Under the pieces are notes generated by a model, which did not search any database, had not been told where the DNA came from, and saw only the letters and a program-made list of their open reading frames with translations. The position numbers were made by a program, and so were the translations under genes. From positions 3,472,001-3,536,000 of the forward strand of contig NC_092406.1 in assembly GCF_009017415.1 (NCBI RefSeq): a DNA stretch of 64,000 nucleotides. The letters run 5' to 3'. Shown here in pieces: positions 34,310 through 47,321 of the stretch. Origin of the DNA: Aspergillus flavus (lineage: Eukaryota > Ascomycota > Eurotiomycetes > Eurotiales > Aspergillaceae). Numbering within the stretch: the stretch's first letter is position 1; each line of letters begins with the position of its first letter.

Positions 34310-35960
34310 GCATCTCTTCTCTCTCTCTCTTTCTTTACTTGAGATAAGAAGATGACTTGACTACACTCATTTTGCTACATTGATTGCTATTGCTACTGCT
34401 TTTGGCCAAGAGTGAATTGAATCCCTTACGACTGGTAAATATGATTCCCACGACGAATATGGGCAACGGAGTTCGGTACGGTTCCGGGGAAACTGGGAAA
34501 GGAAAAAATTGAAAACCTACTTGCTTGATGCAAGATTGTGATACCACTATGACAGAGCTGACTCCTGGAAGGAGTGTTCACTCTCTTTTGGCTTGCTTTT
34601 TGCTTTCTGCTTTTCTTCACGACTTCATGTATCTAAGATACAGGGGTGATTTGATATCACGATCACGAATTTCACGTGGAATTCTTATAGAATAGACTTT
34701 TGCTTTTAAGAATCTTTTTTACTTTTTACTTCTTTTCCTTGTAATCCTTCCTTTTTTACTCTTTAAAAAAGAGTGATGATTAATAGATAATCAACCAATG
34801 ACCCTTCGACCCCAACCAGAATAACCAACCAAAGAAGAAATCAAAGCAAGCCACGTAGCAAAGGCAGCCCAACAATCCATGACTCACAGACTCAGACACA
34901 CCTCCCAGGATACCGGATAATTCTCGGCCACCGACATTCGACTCAATTACCCGTCCACTCTTACTAGTTACTACCTATCCAAGACGCAGGAACACTTGTC
35001 CAAATCACATGGGAGCCGCCAATCCTACCGAACTCGTATACCGGGGAACCGGGAAGCGATGCCAGTGGACTACTAAGGGACACTCAGTCAGGCCCTTTTT
35101 CGCCTTACGTCGTTCGTTCTCTCAGGGTCCAATCACGATCTTAGGAAATCCAAGGAAATGCCTGGAAAACTAAGACTGGGACTAAGACATTGAACGTGAG
35201 GGAATTTTACTGTGCAAGTTTAAGTCAGCCACAGTGGATCGGAGGGGATCCACTGGACCCTAGGGAAGAAAGAAAACTGTTGAAGTGGACAGCAAATCTC
35301 AGATCCAAGGCGGTTTTGACTGTGGGCCAATCAGCGTTGATGGGTGATTGTCGATAAACGCAAAGCTTATGTAAGGTACCACTGTTTAATGTGGTTTGAT
35401 TGGCTGAACTGGTGGGGTAAGTGCGCTGGATGTAAAAGCAGTTGGCATGGTTTGATTGGATGGGGCTTGGGAGATTGTTCTGTGATTGGTTGACTGTTCG
35501 TTCATTGGGTTTTGGGGTTTTTTCTCTTCCGCTGCTTTTGAGGTTGTGGTAAGTTTCCAATGGAAACGTCGCAGGTGTTTCAGGCGTTGTTTGAGGAGGA
35601 GGGGTTCAGGGACTTTCTTTTTTCACTGTGAGATGGATATGGATTTGCTTCTTTTGAGTGTGTATGCTTTATTCTGGTTGTTTTGCTGATGTTGTTGTGT
35701 TATGCTGCCTTGAGGCCTCGCACAGACGGCAGAGTCTAGACCGTCGTGCATGACGAAGAAAATGGCTCAGTGGCGAGAAGAGGCATTGTGCTTTTTTTTT
35801 TTTTTACCCTCGACAGACGGAATACCTTGTACGAGCAGTACCGAAATCTCGTTGTCTCTCATTCGTCCTACAACTACTAAGATCCATCGCTCGGACGTCG
35901 ACCGACTACTTCCGCAGATTCATTATCATTGGACGGGTGATATCATCTCTACTACTACTG
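34310..35960. other. Intergenic region between BYS1-type gene and ABC transporter (convergent)
   Basis: 1.65 kb where the two neighbouring genes end facing each other, unusually long for a convergent gap here. CT-rich and poly-T stretches (34315-34335, 35793-35805) and several CAAT-like words are present. No frame with recognisable protein content; an undetected short transcript is possible. Confidence 0.45.
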
Positions 35961-38900
35961 TTATTTCCTTTCCCACCGCATTGCCTTCACCAGCCCGTAA
36001 GCGACCACCCGATAAATTATCGTACAAACACCTAAGGCCATTACATTGATCGCCCCGTTCTTGTCGAGGTTGTAGAGTCGGAGCACCTGCTGTCCGTTCT
36101 GGATTGGACAGCTTCCATCCGCCAATCGCTGCGCTGCCGTACACACGAACTCCTGGTCCCGCATAGCATAGGGCGCCAGGTTGGCGACGGCATATTTGAC
36201 GGGCGAGAGGTGGTTAAGCCCTTGGAGAACCTCGTTGACGTTCAAGCTCATAACACCGCCTAAGATGTTCGCGATGGAGAGCAAGATTGACGTCACGTTG
36301 ACGGCGAACCCAACGTGCGAGAAGAGCGTGCAGAACATGATGCCCAGCGACTCACCGCAGCTGACGATGCAGAAACAGTTGTACGCGGTGATAAGGAACA
36401 TCGTGGCACTGCGCCCGAGGTTATCCGCGTATGCGGCCAGGACGCCGAAGATGAGGGACGACAGTATCTCGAAGGGCACCTCCAGCGTGGTGTACTGCAG
36501 TATGAATGTCTCAGCCGAGTAACAATGGTCGGCCTCCTCGCGGTAGAACACATCGCGTTCGTTGGGGTAGATGGCGATGTTTTGAAGCATTCCTGCCCGG
36601 TTTTTTGTTAGTCTATACATGCAAGTTTAAGTAGACCCGTAGGTAAGGGGGTCCCAACGCACCCACAAAGTACAAAGCGCCAAACTCCTGGATGAAGCCC
36701 ATCCGTGATTGCACCGCGGCGTAATCGTTCTTCAAGGGCGCAAAGAACAATGCCATGATAATTCCAATCCCCACTACCTGCATTGACCGTGCCATGACGA
36801 GCGGTGGCTGTCGCCAGAAATTGATCGCTGACCGGCGTAGCACCAAGGGGTATGTGATCCGGAATGGGAGCATCTGTCGCTTCAGGCTGCCCAGTTCGGC
36901 GGGAGTAGCGATATGAGATGTTTGCCGTCCGAGATCGAAAGTTTTGTCATCCCAGCTGAGGATGAGCTTCTGGACCCTTTCGCGGGTCACCGCTTCTCGG
37001 TCTACCTGTTGTAGGTCCACCGTAATCAGGTCCAGCACGAAGTCGGCTGGGTTGGTTGTCTGCGGACAGTGGTATCCCAATGCCCCAAAGTGTGACAACA
37101 TCGTTGCGCCGTCGCCCGCATACACCGGATAGCCCCCTCGCGCAAGAAGCAGAACACTGGAGAAATGCTGGAACAAATCCGACCGGGCCTGATGGATGGT
37201 CATAACCAGAGTGCGCCCCTCTTCCGCGAGTCCCTTGAGGACTTCAATGATAGACATGGCCGTAAAAGCATCTAGACCTGAAGTGGGCTCATCGAGCAGT
37301 AACACTTTCGGGTCGGTCAGGATCTGAATGGCGATCGTGACACGCCTTTTCTCTCCGCCGCTGATTCCTTTGATTAGTTCGCTCCCAATCAGATTGTCGG
37401 CACACTCTTTCAACCCCATCTTGAGCAGGACCTCTTCCGCCCGGCGGTTTTTCTCCTCTCGTGACATCCAGAGGGGCAATCTTAGTCCCGCCGCGAATCG
37501 AAGACTCTCGCGCACTGTTAGTGACGGCATCAATGCATCGTCATCTTGGGTCACAAACGACGTGACAGACCGGATGACGCTCTCAGACGGAACAGCCCCA
37601 TTGTATAGCATATCGCCATGGACCCGGTACTGGGTGCTCAAGGAACCATGTAGTCGTCGCGCAACAGAGTTGAGGAGCGACGTCTTCCCGCTGCCCGAGG
37701 GGCCCATAATTACGTTCAGGTTACCTGGCCGAAACTCTGCGGTGATGGGCTTGAGTATAGACAGTGTTCGCGATCCTCGTCCGAAGAGTCCCCGTTTTCG
37801 TATGTCGAGCGCATATTTGTCTAGTGATATGACTACTTTGCGCGCTTCCTCGGCTGGTCGGACGGCCATCTTCTCCACCCCAGTACTCGTATCTTTATCG
37901 GACTTCCGTGCCTGTGCTATATCCATTGCAAAGTGGTTGTACTGTAGAAGAATGCCAGCCAGGAGGTAATGGCCAACGACAAACGCCACTAATACCACTA
38001 TCGGCCGCCATATCCAATTAGGAGGAAATCCCAGGCTCTCCATGATATACCGACCCGTGTATTGCGTGCACGCAGGGTCATTGGGATCGTCGGAGAAGGG
38101 ACAATCGTAGAACTGGCCTTCGGGCGGCCCGTTAGGGCCAATAAACTCATTGGCACATAACGCCCCAAAGATATAGAATGTATACGCCACCCACTTTAGC
38201 CAACGCACATAGACCGGAATCTGATTTGACTGCACGAAGTAGCCGCACGCGAATGATTGCACTGTAAACGAGAGGTTGCCAACAAGACTAGCTCCAGGGA
38301 AGCTCCTGGCAATGCCGATGGAAACAGCCGCAAAAGTTATGGCAATATAATGAGTGAGGATCGTGAGGGCCAGAAAGATAAAGAATTGGCCCACACTCAG
38401 ACGGTACCCCACCATGAAATAGAAAATTACAGCGAAGATAATCGGAACAGGGAGATCTTCCAAAGGCAGTCTCGCTGCTCGTCTACTCAGTAAGAAAGCC
38501 GGGACCCCCACTACACCTTCCGTTCTTTCTCGGTCGAACTGCCGTATGTCGATCGTTAGTCTGTATGTCTCATAAAGGAGAATGAGATATCCGTTTAGAC
38601 TGCTTGAGGTATAAAGGCTTCCTTGTCGGGAGCGAATCCCCGCTTGGCTCTCGTCCAACTGCAAGAAGATCCAACCGCTGATGACACCCATGCCGACAGC
38701 CTCAAGGAGACTGCCCGCGAGACCCATAGGATCGCGAATTGTTGTCTTGAATGTACGAGAGGTGAGGACACGGAACTGCCGACTGAATGATACAGCTCTC
38801 GCTATCGGTATGGCTTGTGCCCGCGTGATTGACTTCTCGTCATCTTTTCGGGATCCCAACACTTCCTTCTCGGTCTTCTCTTCAGTTCTCCACGAAGTTT

Positions 38901-39906
38901 TGAGAAAATCAACTCTCGCGAGTGACGCTGCTTCCAACTCCTCTGTGCGGTTATCAATAGCCGCAAGATCGATCAAAAACTCCGCTGGATTGACGAAAGG
39001 AGGAATCACATGGCCATGATTTTCAAAGTAACTCAAAGACCGGCTTGACAGTCCACTATAAAGGACCGACCCCCGCGCTAGGAGAACAACATTATCAAAA
39101 AGACTCCAGATCTCTGAGCGAGGAGCGTGGATCGAAATGATGACTGTTCTCCCTTTTTGGGCGAGCCGTTTCAACGTTCGGACAATTTGAAAGGCACTTG
39201 TCGCGTCTAGGCCAGTGGTCGGTTCATCGCAGAAGAGTACCGAGGGGTTTGCCAACATCTGCACCCCAATGCTCGTGCGTCTCTTCTCACCTCCACTGCA
39301 GCCCTTGTGGATATTGGTGCCTATCCGCGTATCGGCGCATTCTTTCAAGCCTAACTCCATGATGACTTGTTCCACGGTTTGATGGCGCTCCTCCTGTGTA
39401 GTGGGCGGCGGGAGCCGTAGATCGGCCGAGTACCGCAGAGTTTCTCGGACCGTCAGTGTGGGAATAAGCACATCTTCCTGCATAACGTAGGCACTGCGAA
39501 CGCTCTCAATATTGGCATCGCCATTGAACGTCGTGGTCCCTGCGACACTGGCCTTGGTCATGCCCATCCTGCCTGCCATAAGGTTGAGCAATGATGTCTT
39601 CCCAGATCCGCTACTACCAATGATCGCCGTCAAACTGCCACTCGGCATGTAGGCGTCGATTCCATCCAGCACGGTTTTACGCGCATCGGTCGTCGTCTTT
39701 CCGCGTAGACGGCGCCATATCTGTGACGGGGCAGTTTCCCACATCGGCGGAGAGATATCAACTTCAAGAGATAGATCCTTCACGCGGATATCAACGGGCT
39801 GGACTTCGCGAAAGGACAAGTCAAATGCGGCCGCTTGGTCTTGTAAACTTTCAACATTGACGCCATGTTTTGGGTCATCCGGGGGGCAAATGTCCTCGGC
39901 AGTCAT
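35961..39906 (-). CDS. Full-size ABCG (white/brown complex) transporter with two NBD-TMD halves
   Basis: Exons 36663-39906 and 35961-36592 (70-nt intron) give 1291 aa in the order NBD1-TMD1-NBD2-TMD2. NBD1: Walker A GSSGSGKT at 97-104, signature CSGGEKRR at 203-210, Walker B SVLFCDEPTTGLD at 222-234. NBD2: Walker A GPSGSGKT at about 737, ISGGEKRR at about 848, and KVLLLDEPTSGLD. Both sets look complete, so both sites may hydrolyse ATP. The domain order and short N-terminus resemble the fungal WBC-type ABCG group more than the 1500-aa PDR pumps. The TMD1 extracellular loop has several Cys (CPFSDDPNDPACTQ). Substrate unknown; lipid/sterol or drug export are family possibilities. A Zn2Cys6 gene lies 2.2 kb upstream on the same strand. 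Confidence 0.92.
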
Positions 39907-42067
39907 AGTAACAGTTCGTCTATACGCACCAAGCCACCCCCAACTTTCTCAGTTATACAAACCCTTTGAGTGTCCACATAGAATAAAGAGAGGAAGATAA
40001 AAAGAGAAAAGGGGCCAGGCCCTCAGAGCATTATAATAGGTAATGAAGTTGGCCCTACTGTACCCACGCGGGCGGGGCCAAGACCAACGGTCTGGGGAAC
40101 AGACCATCATCGTTGGTTCATCGTATCAGAGCTAAAAGGAGCATAAACCCCAAAGAGACTAGTCGGAACCTATCGGGAATTATTGACTGGGATGACATTC
40201 AGCCTGGTCGCTTTGGTGGTGATGGGACATTTCGCTGTTAGGGTGGTGGGGAACCTTTTGAAATTTTTTTCCCTTGTCTGCCAGAAATGGATGATGCGAT
40301 AAGCCAGCTGTGCGGAGTAGTAGGTGTGTATATACGGAGGTAGAAGCCATCAATGCATCCCTTATTTGTGTATCAATGGAAGAGAACCATACGGAATTTG
40401 CCGAGCCTTTACAGAAGCATCAGTACTCGTGACCGCGAGTCTGATCTCCTATAGTGGAATCATGTGCCCTAGTGCATGGCACGAAGGGACACCAACTGTT
40501 GCTGAGTATTAGCTAGATGTTCTTCTAAGGATATATAGTAAGAATTAAGTAATTCTACAATAATATTTTACAGTAAGTGGATGGTAGCAATAATACCTTT
40601 GTAGTTTAGTATTTTACTATACAGCTTCACAAGTTGCTCTAATTAGCTATTACACTCAAAAAGCTTTACCATGATATGACCGTCGATTTCCAATGTTAGT
40701 ATACTGCCTCAGCATCTGGACAATTACTCATGTCGTTTCCTACTAGAATTAGGACTATTAGGGCAAAAAGCGGAGACATCCTCATTTTATTCAAGAAAGA
40801 AGATAAGTAGTACAACTCCCACAACCGGGTTAAGATCTAGATCAGACTCTAGATTACAAGGGGCCCACCACTAACTCTTCTGACGCTTCTATATGTTTCC
40901 TGTATACATATTTTCTAGTGTCATCATCTCAAGAGCTCATCTTGGCGGTGTTGTATCAGGCTGCTTGCCCAGAATGGAATATCTCTAGACGCTTCCTATG
41001 TTCATTCAGCATCCTTGGCTTGACTCGTCCATAAGCAGTATAGATGGGGCTTGAGTGACTGTCTCAGTCTCATAACAACATCCCCTCTATCATTATATAG
41101 AGATTATTTGTATCATGCCAAAATGATAGGGTGCAGAGAATTGTAAGAGAAGGACTTAACGCTTGGGGAAAAGAGAGTAAGTTCGATATGCATTGAGAGC
41201 AAGTTACGGATGTAGACTCAGAAATAGTTGGAATTCAAATTAAAGATAGAGTGGAGGTAAGAGACGAAAAATTATGATTCCCAGTAGCCTCTGCTAAGTG
41301 TCCAAATAGAGATACACGGAGGCAGTCCTTTAGAGGAGCAGCTCACCTAATACATTCTTAGAGTATCTAGTCCATGGTGACATTAGGGGACCTGTCGAGA
41401 ACCAGCTAAACGGCCTACTTCACACGGTTTGAAACACTATGAGTTCGGTTTGGTAATCCCCAAATTTGTGTACTTTTGCAAAGAAGTAAGGGTTTTCTTC
41501 GTAAACCAGCTATCTATACGAATATGTATAGTCATTACTCACTGATAGGTTATAGTGTGTATACAGTTGACGCTTGGCATTAGAAACTGAATAGAAATAT
41601 TCACTCGTAGTAGCAATCATTATACAAAGAAAGAAAAAGATCATCGACACAACTGGATATATAAAATACAGGCAAAAATAGAAGCTGAAAGTCATCCGGC
41701 ATTTCCCCTTAGACACCCCACCAATAAAGATCAGAGATACAATATACTGTAGTCCATGTCTGTGTGTGCCATCAATCATGCACTGACGCCATTTCCCTAT
41801 CCCGTAGCCGTAGAGAAACACGGATTTCGTGCTCTCATCCTGATTTTTGACACCGGGTCCGACCATCCATATCGCCAAAAGAAGCAAGAAAAAAAACACC
41901 AAAAGAAAATGCATGCATGGGCCACATAACGCCGTGTGCTCACTTCCTAGATGGATAATGAGCAGTGCAAAACGAGGAAACGGAGATCTCGTTCCAAAAA
42001 TGTCGATTCAGATAGAAGATATACGCTGCCAATATGCAATAATGCAGATGAGAATGCGTGGGTTGAT
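39907..42067. other. Intergenic region between Zn2Cys6 gene and ABC transporter
   Basis: 2.2 kb with the ABC transporter promoter (about 39907-40400) and the 3' UTR of the transcription factor. The middle (40500-41700) is AT-rich with no coding-like frame. No clear element recognised. Confidence 0.5.
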
Positions 42068-44168
42068 TCAGGTAATGAGAAAATCCATATCCATATCCTT
42101 GATGATTTTCTCCCAATCCCAACTTTCCTCGATGTTGGAGTCCATGACTTCCCACACCTTTTCTACGACTTTGAATGCAGGTTCGATGTTGCGAAGGTTA
42201 GAGTAGGATTTGAGTGTTTCGAATCCTTTCTGGATTCGCTCCCGCTGGTGCTGCAAAAACGCCGAGCACCCGAGGAGGAACAACGGCATCAGGACAATGC
42301 TGTAAGCGCCAGCGTCCTGTGGGAGCTGATCCAAGTATTCCAGGCCATCATCCACCACTTGACCTATCTTGTCACCTGGTTGCGAGGGGCGAATAGTACG
42401 ATAGAGGTACACCCAGGTCGACTGCCGATAAAGCTGTGCCAGAGACCAGTTCGCAGTGTTTGGCGGATAGGACGTTTCCCAAAGCCGGATAGCGGAGTCA
42501 ATCGAGACGGCCTCACTCAATATCTGGTAGTCAACCGCAGGCTCATACCCTTCATTGTGTCGCTGCCTGATCTTGTCTCGCAACCTGGTCACTTCGGAGA
42601 TGTAGTTGAAGAGCCCATCAAATACCCCTAGAAACATTCCCGCCTGTGCGTGTGGCACAAAGTCGGGTAGTCGAAGGTCGCCATTTAGATGGGCCGGTCG
42701 TCGGTCCAGCGAGGTGACCGAGTTGGAAACATCGTGGTATTGAAAGAACTCAACAATGAACTGCCGGAATTTTTCGTTCCTCGGTTTCTGGTGCTTTAGA
42801 AGATGCTTTGCGGCATCCATATGCATCCGGTATTCCCCTTTAGTTTCACCTTCACATATCGTGTTCAGACTGAGCGCTATTGTCGACGCAATTATTGGAT
42901 CCTCAACTAGGAGGTCGGGCTCCTCTCCCGGATTGCTCGGTTTTGAAGAAGCTTTGATAAGGAGGTTGTGCTGCAGATCTTGGATCGCGCAATGGAAATG
43001 GTGGTATTTGCGAGCTATAAACTTCGGCTCTGGGTCCAATCCCGACAGGTGTGAGCCGGATAGGCACATAAGCGAATGCATTAGCCCCCGGTGTTGTGTA
43101 GCCATGGGAAGGAGGATCTCCTTGAAGGGGTTCGAGTCATCATTGATCAATGTCAAAACGCGACTGAATCCGTAGACAAAGTGGTCCAAGAAGCGCCGAT
43201 CAGTATCGTCTTCGATTCCGTCGATCAAGAAGGGAAGGGAGCGAGAGACCATAGACTGGGCCCGGGCTGCTATGTGAAGAAACTGATTAGAACGTATGTC
43301 GATCGAAGAGGTTACTCTGGCGGAGACCGGGATGCAGGACAAGAATACTAGGTAAAAAGAGAACTTACCGTCTTCTAGCTTCTGCTTTCCACTCTTCCAT
43401 ACCTCCTTCTTAGGATATCCTTCACAGACAACCGCATTCTTTTGGCAGTTCAGACAACTGAGAGGGGACAAAGAATAGTTAGTCAATTTTCGCACTCGTC
43501 ACAATCTTGAGGTCCTTTGTGAGAAGACCGGGGAGGGAGGGGATTTACGATGGCTTGGTTTCGTCGCATTTCTTCTTTCGTCTGCGGCAGGTTATGCAAC
43601 CTGTCTTGGAGCGACCTTTGGTGATTTTGAGCTGGCCTCCAGGAATCGGGAGAGGATGTTTGCGAGGTCGCCCACGTTTCCGTGGAACATTGACGGGAGT
43701 AGCCGTGACCTCCGAGTTCGCATTGGCCATCGGGTCCACCCCCAAAGGTTTTATACTCTGCAACTCATCTGCATCGTCCAACTCTTCGATTTTGGGAGTC
43801 ACATCGTCCATGGAGACATCAGACTCGTGAGATGTAACCATGTTGAAAGTAAATGTGGCGGTTGTTGTGGGAGGGAAAGTCGAGTGGAGCGACTGCGACA
43901 CGTCGTGGATCTTCACCTCCAGTTCCGGAACAGGTGAGCTGGCAGACGGACCGTCGCCGTCCCAGGATTCGAGAGACTCATTGGAAAGGCCATCGGTACT
44001 AATACTGGCACGATGGGAGACCGAAGAGTCGTCTATGAAGGGACAGTCGGCGAGAGCGGGGTTTTCCGAAAAACTGCCCGAGCGGGTGGAGTTGCTTTGA
44101 TGACGGTGGCTGCTGTCAAGTTCCGTCGGAGTAAACACAAAAGCAGAGCTTTTTTGCATGGACAACAT
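42068..44168 (-). CDS. Zn2Cys6 transcription factor with AT-hook-like patch (Fungal_trans_2 type)
   Basis: Exons 43549-44168, 43369-43457 and 42068-43269 give 636 aa. After an acidic, Ser-rich N-terminus come an AT-hook-like RKRGRPRK at 163-170 and a binuclear zinc cluster with Cys 191, 194, 201, 208, 211 and 218 (C-x2-C-x6-C-x6-C-x2-C-x6-C). The cluster motif is GCITCRRRKKKCDETKPSC and is split by the first intron (91 nt). The C-terminal region (DHFVYGFSRVLTLINDD, HSLMCLSGSHLS, LLGCSAFLQHQRERI) is of the Fungal_trans_2 type seen in acr-2-like regulators. It should be nuclear and bind CGG-containing sites. The frame extends upstream without ATG, so MLSMQKSS was chosen as start. The second intron (99 nt) is in frame and stop-free. 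Target genes unknown. Confidence 0.9.
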
Positions 44169-47100
44169 TGACCATACATTCACCTCGGTCTTCGAGGTGT
44201 TGGAAAATGTCTTTTTTTACTTCTTCTTCTTTTCTTTTTTCCCCTTTACCCCTTTTCAAAGGGAGATGCAGGAAATAAAAGGATGTTATGGGTAGAGTGG
44301 TCACCACGAGTGGTTGGTGTTAGTCCGGATGGAGGAAGAGGACCAGAGAAGAGGGGCAGCAACAATCAGATTCCAGTACAGGATCTTACTGTGACTGGGT
44401 TTAAGAGGTGATTTTAATTAATCCACAGGTCGGAGAGGAGAGAGGGGGAAAGAAGACTGAAAGTGTTGATGATGAGGTCCTTGGGCGGGGATTAAATTAG
44501 ACTTGGCTGTGATTTAGTGGTGGTCAACGAGAATGTTGGTCTGGTAAGTTTAGTTAGTTCGCAGGTGTAGTCAAAGTATAGGCTGCGGTGGATCAGAGTG
44601 GATGGTTGATGGGATGGGTCGATCTTCGTATGGGGACTCTTGAGTAGTAGTCGGAGTGGATTATATGCATGTATCGGAGGATGTGGTAAATGGGGTTGTT
44701 TGCTCGTTTCGTTTGGTTTGGTTGGCTTGCAGAGGGATTTTATTTAGCAAGTGGAGAGCGGAGGGGAAATTGGGAAATGGGAATGGGGGTTTTAATAAGA
44801 GTAGTTAGTAGTGAACTAGCTCTCTACGTGTGTAGGTCCGTAGTTACGAAACATCCCGAATGAAATAAATATTAATTAGGTATTAAAAGAAAAATATATA
44901 TATACGTAGATACATGAAGAGGAGTAATTATAAATTTTTTGCTCCTCATTTTTTATTTTTCAAGCTAGTCCCTAAATAAAATTTGGAGTCTGTTGCACTG
45001 GATCGAGAGGCAAGAATGAGAGGGTCAGATGAATTACATGTAGAGTATGGAGTATGTCAATCCTCTGTCCTCTGGTGGTTAGCATGCTGGTGGATCCTCA
45101 TAGGCAGGGCACCCAAACTAGGCAAACTTTCTTTCTGATCATCAATTGGAGTCCTTGAATATTAATAGGTATTTGTCTAGCTAGGGGGGGGGGAAATTGA
45201 ACTTCCAACTAATTACCAAGTAGGAAGTTGTAGAATTGCTGCGGCCTTATTGGTGAGAAGGGAAAATTAATCTTGAAAATTAAGAAAGATTGATTCATCC
45301 ATGATCCCGTTTTCTGTGTTTCTCTACCACTACTTTCAAGAAGTATTTTTATAATAATCATCGTTATTATTACCATTATGAATGTTATTTTCTTTTATTT
45401 CTATTTTCCTACCACGCATTTCATTAAACTCTGCCATGCGGGGAGAAAGAATGCCAAGCTTGTTGGATTTCCATTGCTGATTTGCTGGTCCAAGCGAGTC
45501 TGAGAAAGCCTAAATAGTAAAAGAAAATCATAATGGGATTGAAAATCAGAAAGGAAAACGGAATCCATATTCAGTAAGTCGGATCAAATCATGTTCAAAA
45601 CAAAGCAAAAGACCATCGAAATGGACACAGTAAAAAAAGCAATTATGCCCATTGAACCAACTGCACGAAATATTCACTTAACCTAAATAATCGCTTTGGT
45701 GACGACGGCGGATGATCCTGATTACCCTCTTGGGAAGTGACTCGCACTCACTTGATGGACGCATAATCCAAGCCAGTCCGAACTGGCATGGATGAACTCC
45801 AAGGGGTATGCCTTTGAAGTGCATAATCAGTACAAGCTGAGGCTCGTACATATTTGACGGTCTGGATTGAGATGCTGGTGGAGTTGACTGGTTTCCAATC
45901 GACGGCGGATTAAATGGTTAGGAAGCCGACCATAAGGGAATCATGACAACTTTCGTTAAGTCACAGTCATTCAAACTTCCTTAATCACCAAGATAGGTTG
46001 CTTCATTTGAATACAACTCAATCGAGCTGTGCACTACCATATCTCAAGTCAATAGCGAGGAGCGGACGCATCTAGACATCAGAACCTAGTGGGTACTCCG
46101 TATAGTGGATGATCGATATAGGGTTTTCCGGGACATCCGTCTGTATCGTTACGATACATACATCCATACCTCACCACCTGCACTCCTTCCGCTGGTACGT
46201 ACGAAGTTACCCAAAATTGTCAGTGCTAACTTGATACTGAAAGGACTCGACTAACAAATGCCACTAACCCGGACAAAGCCCATCTTACGACGATGATTGC
46301 CCCGTCCGGTCTTATGTATGCATTACTTGCATGCCAGGACAGACACTTCTCCGGCTCAGGTGGACGCCACACCCCACGCTACTGACCAGCACAGTCTCGT
46401 CACTCACCAGTGCGGAGATAGGCCGATGCCCAGGCAGCGACGCCGCAGGCCACTTTCCTCTTGAGGAATGAAGCTCCCTGCGTCTGAGAGCATTGTGACC
46501 AGTCGCGTCCTCGTCAGATCTTTTCTCCTCGCACTTTTGGTCTTACATCTAGTGTGATGGTGTGGATGACTCTTTTCTTCTTGTATTACATAGGTTCATT
46601 CAACCCAACCCAGAGACCGGGGAGAAGCAACCAAAGAGAAAAAAAAAAAATGAAAATGAAATGAAACTTCTCATTCCTTCGGACAATCTGGGGAAGTGGG
46701 CCAGATCTTCTGTGCACAAGGCACGGACATCCGACCACTGCTGCCAAACTCAAGGAGCCGTATCAGGTGATCCCTAGGCGTTATCCTTGTTGTCTGGACA
46801 GACTATTCCTATTGCATTCAAAAATGTAGACACCGAAAGTTGATGTTGGCACAGTTCAGTAGCTGAAGCTGCTGCCTCCATGGCGGTCGTCATCAACCGG
46901 CTCAACGAAGTATCACTCGACCTCTGTTTCCCCTCCTGGCTCCAGTACGATTCCACTGTCTCTACTCATCGTCATTGGGTGGTTGAATTTCCGAGTGCTT
47001 GGACCTCGTTTCGCTGATGCGAAACCAGTTGGAATGGGGAGTCCACTCCATCTGCCAGGCGACAAACTGGGAAGTGAGGTCGTGCACGGTGTAGCTCAGG

Positions 47101-47282
47101 GCTGTCCGCGTAAGTTTCGTGCTCCTTTTTTTTTCCTTTTTTTTTTCTGGCTTTAAGCCTTGGCTTCTTCCCACGCCTATCAGAAAAGGCCCTCTATTTA
47201 TTCGAATCTCAGTAGATTAAGCTTGACGATCGGTGTCTGGGAAGGGACGCGGCAGAAGGTTAAACTACTGTACAGTTAGCAT

Positions 47283-47298
47283 GCGACACTGGTGTCGC
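47283..47298. repeat. Inverted repeat, 7-bp arms
   Basis: GCGACAC and its complement GTGTCGC are separated by two bases. It stands 7 bp before a second, perfect palindrome, suggesting a compound protein-binding site; this is inference. Confidence 0.55.
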
Positions 47299-47305
47299 TG
47301 TACGG

Positions 47306-47321
47306 TACGGTCATGACCGTA
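47306..47321. promoter_or_regulatory. 16-bp perfect palindrome with CGG-N6-CCG core
   Basis: TACGGTCATGACCGTA is fully self-complementary and contains inverted CGG half-sites with six bases between, the spacing known for Ppr1/UaY-type Zn2Cys6 dimers. It lies 3.1 kb upstream of the Zn2Cys6 gene start, in a desert. Binding is not shown. Confidence 0.45.

Noticed and set aside
47085..47150. tRNA-like A-box word TAGCTCAGGGC
   Set aside because: No matching B-box (GGTTCGANTCC) or cloverleaf pairing follows at the proper distance.
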